From JARRRL01 sp037380725 (GTDB taxonomy: Bacteria; Pseudomonadota; Gammaproteobacteria; Pseudomonadales; JANQJO01): a DNA stretch of 6,477 nucleotides. Of this stretch, positions 5,365-6,477 are shown piece by piece. The first letter of the stretch is position 1, and each line of letters begins with the position of its first letter. The notes beneath the pieces were generated by a model. That model saw only the letters and a list, made by a program, of their open reading frames with translations. It searched no databases and had not been told where the DNA came from. Location: the NCBI GenBank assembly GCA_037380725.1, contig JARRRL010000198.1, positions 1 through 6,477 of the forward strand, written 5' to 3'. A program made the translations under genes and the position numbers.

Positions 5365-6477
5365 ATGGACAAAGGTGGACAGTCTGTGGAGCGAAGACTT
5401 TTTGAGCGAAAGACGCTGAATTTAAATGCGGTGCTTAAGGTCGCGGGCGGAGCGCGTGCTGCGTGCGTGATACAAGATTTTTGCAGCGGCGGCTTGCTGA
5501 TTGTTGTTACAGAAAGTCCGGAGTTGGCAGCGGAGACCTTGCAACACGTGAAAGTGGGTGACGTGGTGTCGGTGGAGGTGTTGACTAAGCAGGATCGCTT
5601 TGAAATTGAAGCGGTTGTGGCGCGCATTGAAGAGCGTGATCTGGGGCTTAAGTTGCTGCGAAACAACGCGCGGATGATCGCGTGCTTTCAGAACCTACAA
5701 GTTGATTATAATTCGAGCAAAACTCAGACATTCGAAACGGATCAAGGTAAGGTCAGTTCGGAAGCGGAGCGTGAGGCGAGTGGTGACTTAAGTGATGAAT
5801 CAGATGGTGAATCAGATGATATAGACGGTATGCCGCAAGCGGAACCACGAGAGCGGGATCGCACATTGGCGGCTATGCAGGGATTTACGCAGCAGTTTTT
5901 GGTTGAACGCTTGGCCGCATTCTTTAAACAGTTGCGGGATTCGTATCGCGATCCGAGCTTATGGGTGGCGGTGAATCGCGTGGCGCACGTTCGAGACGTC
6001 ATGGATGAGTTGGTGAATGCCGAAGCCACCATTACCGATCAGATTCTGAAACAGGTCTTACCTTTTTTTACGGTGCCGGGCTTACGAGCAGCCTTAGAAA
6101 CGATTGACGCGAAAGCCGAGGTGGAATTCAGCACACAGTTGTCGTTGGTGGATAAGGATGACTTTGAAGAATGGTTGCACGTTAAGATTTTGGCGCGTCG
6201 TTTGGAAGGAGAGTCCCAACACGCTTTGACGGCTTTGGCAGCACGCATTCGTTATTTGATCGGTGTTGTGGTGACGCCAGAAAACAATGGCATCACACCG
6301 GAAAAATGGGTCATGTATTTGCGCAACTGCTTGCAAGATATTGAGATTGATTTTGAAGCCTTGCAAATCATCCTCGATGCGTACCACAAAACGCTGCTCA
6401 GTCAGTTAAAAATTTATTACGCAACGTTGAACACGTGCTTGGATGATAATGGCATTTTGCCGGGAGAGGCGCTGGAG
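5365..6477 (+). CDS. PilZ-DUF1631 protein, N-terminal part (cut by window edge)
   Basis: The frame is open for 371 codons to the window edge. Family members are typically 700-800 residues, so roughly half is missing. Residues 9-110 form a PilZ domain, the usual cyclic di-GMP receptor fold. R11-LFE-R15 is the RxxxR motif, and D38-FCSG-G43 takes the place of [D/N]xSxxG with Cys40 where Ser is usual. Residues 130-165 are an acidic Asp/Glu/Ser linker. Residues 167-371 match the start of DUF1631: a helix-rich stretch with LSLVDKDDFEEWL (259-271), ARRLE (277-281), and YYATLNTCLDDNGILP (351-366) near the edge. There is no signal peptide or membrane segment. The function of DUF1631 is not established; an old automatic name, thymidine phosphorylase, has no support here. 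The start at 5365 places PilZ normally, but the frame stays open upstream to 5206. The gene diverges from the M16C gene. Confidence 0.85.
   Translation, partial: MDKGGQSVERRLFERKTLNLNAVLKVAGGARAACVIQDFCSGGLLIVVTESPELAAETLQHVKVGDVVSVEVLTKQDRFEIEAVVARIEERDLGLKLLRNNARMIACFQNLQVDYNSSKTQTFETDQGKVSSEAEREASGDLSDESDGESDDIDGMPQAEPRERDRTLAAMQGFTQQFLVERLAAFFKQLRDSYRDPSLWVAVNRVAHVRDVMDELVNAEATITDQILKQVLPFFTVPGLRAALETIDAKAEVEFSTQLSLVDKDDFEEWLHVKILARRLEGESQHALTALAARIRYLIGVVVTPENNGITPEKWVMYLRNCLQDIEIDFEALQIILDAYHKTLLSQLKIYYATLNTCLDDNGILPGEALE

Noticed and set aside
5358..6387. Several minus-strand frames of 69-102 codons under the PilZ-DUF1631 gene
   Set aside because: They are antisense to a continuous 371-codon frame with recognisable PilZ and DUF1631 motifs, and none has a recognisable domain.

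Overview
The window carries three protein-coding genes around one 425-base divergent intergenic region. The genes read like those of a Gram-negative proteobacterium, most likely a gammaproteobacterium. That placement is inferred from a PilZ/DUF1631 protein (a proteobacterial family) and a long bacterial PreP-like M16 peptidase; nothing in the window fixes genus or species. Base composition is near balanced. The glycosidase gene looks somewhat more AT-rich than the peptidase gene. No RNA gene, CRISPR array, insertion sequence, integrase or phage gene was seen.

Layout: (1) bases 27-1805, minus strand, an intact gene for a GH63-type (mannosylglycerate-hydrolase-like) alpha-glycosidase with a Ser/Thr/Asn-rich low-complexity insert. 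(2) A 155-base gap. (3) Bases 1961-4939, minus strand, an intact 992-residue zinc metallopeptidase of family M16C, with HILEH, a downstream Glu and a C-terminal Arg/Tyr pair. Genes 1 and 2 point the same way and could be cotranscribed, but the gap also leaves room for a separate promoter. (4) Bases 4940-5364, a repeat-rich divergent control region. (5) Bases 5365-6477, plus strand, the first 371 codons of a PilZ-DUF1631 protein that runs off the right edge.

The intergenic region is the most structured non-coding part. Moving away from the peptidase gene it holds about five copies of a 13-base tandem repeat, a pair of TGTTAACTTTT direct repeats, a 10-base imperfect inverted repeat lying over an extended -10 promoter element aimed at the peptidase gene, three copies of an 11-base tandem repeat, and a cluster of nested and competing dyads just before the PilZ-DUF1631 start codon.

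The genes do not form an obvious pathway. The glycosidase may act on a small alpha-glucoside or compatible solute, the peptidase degrades unfolded peptides, and the PilZ protein may sense cyclic di-GMP. No clearly new multi-gene system is visible. The best leads are the regulatory architecture between the divergent genes and the odd parts of the glycosidase and PilZ proteins.
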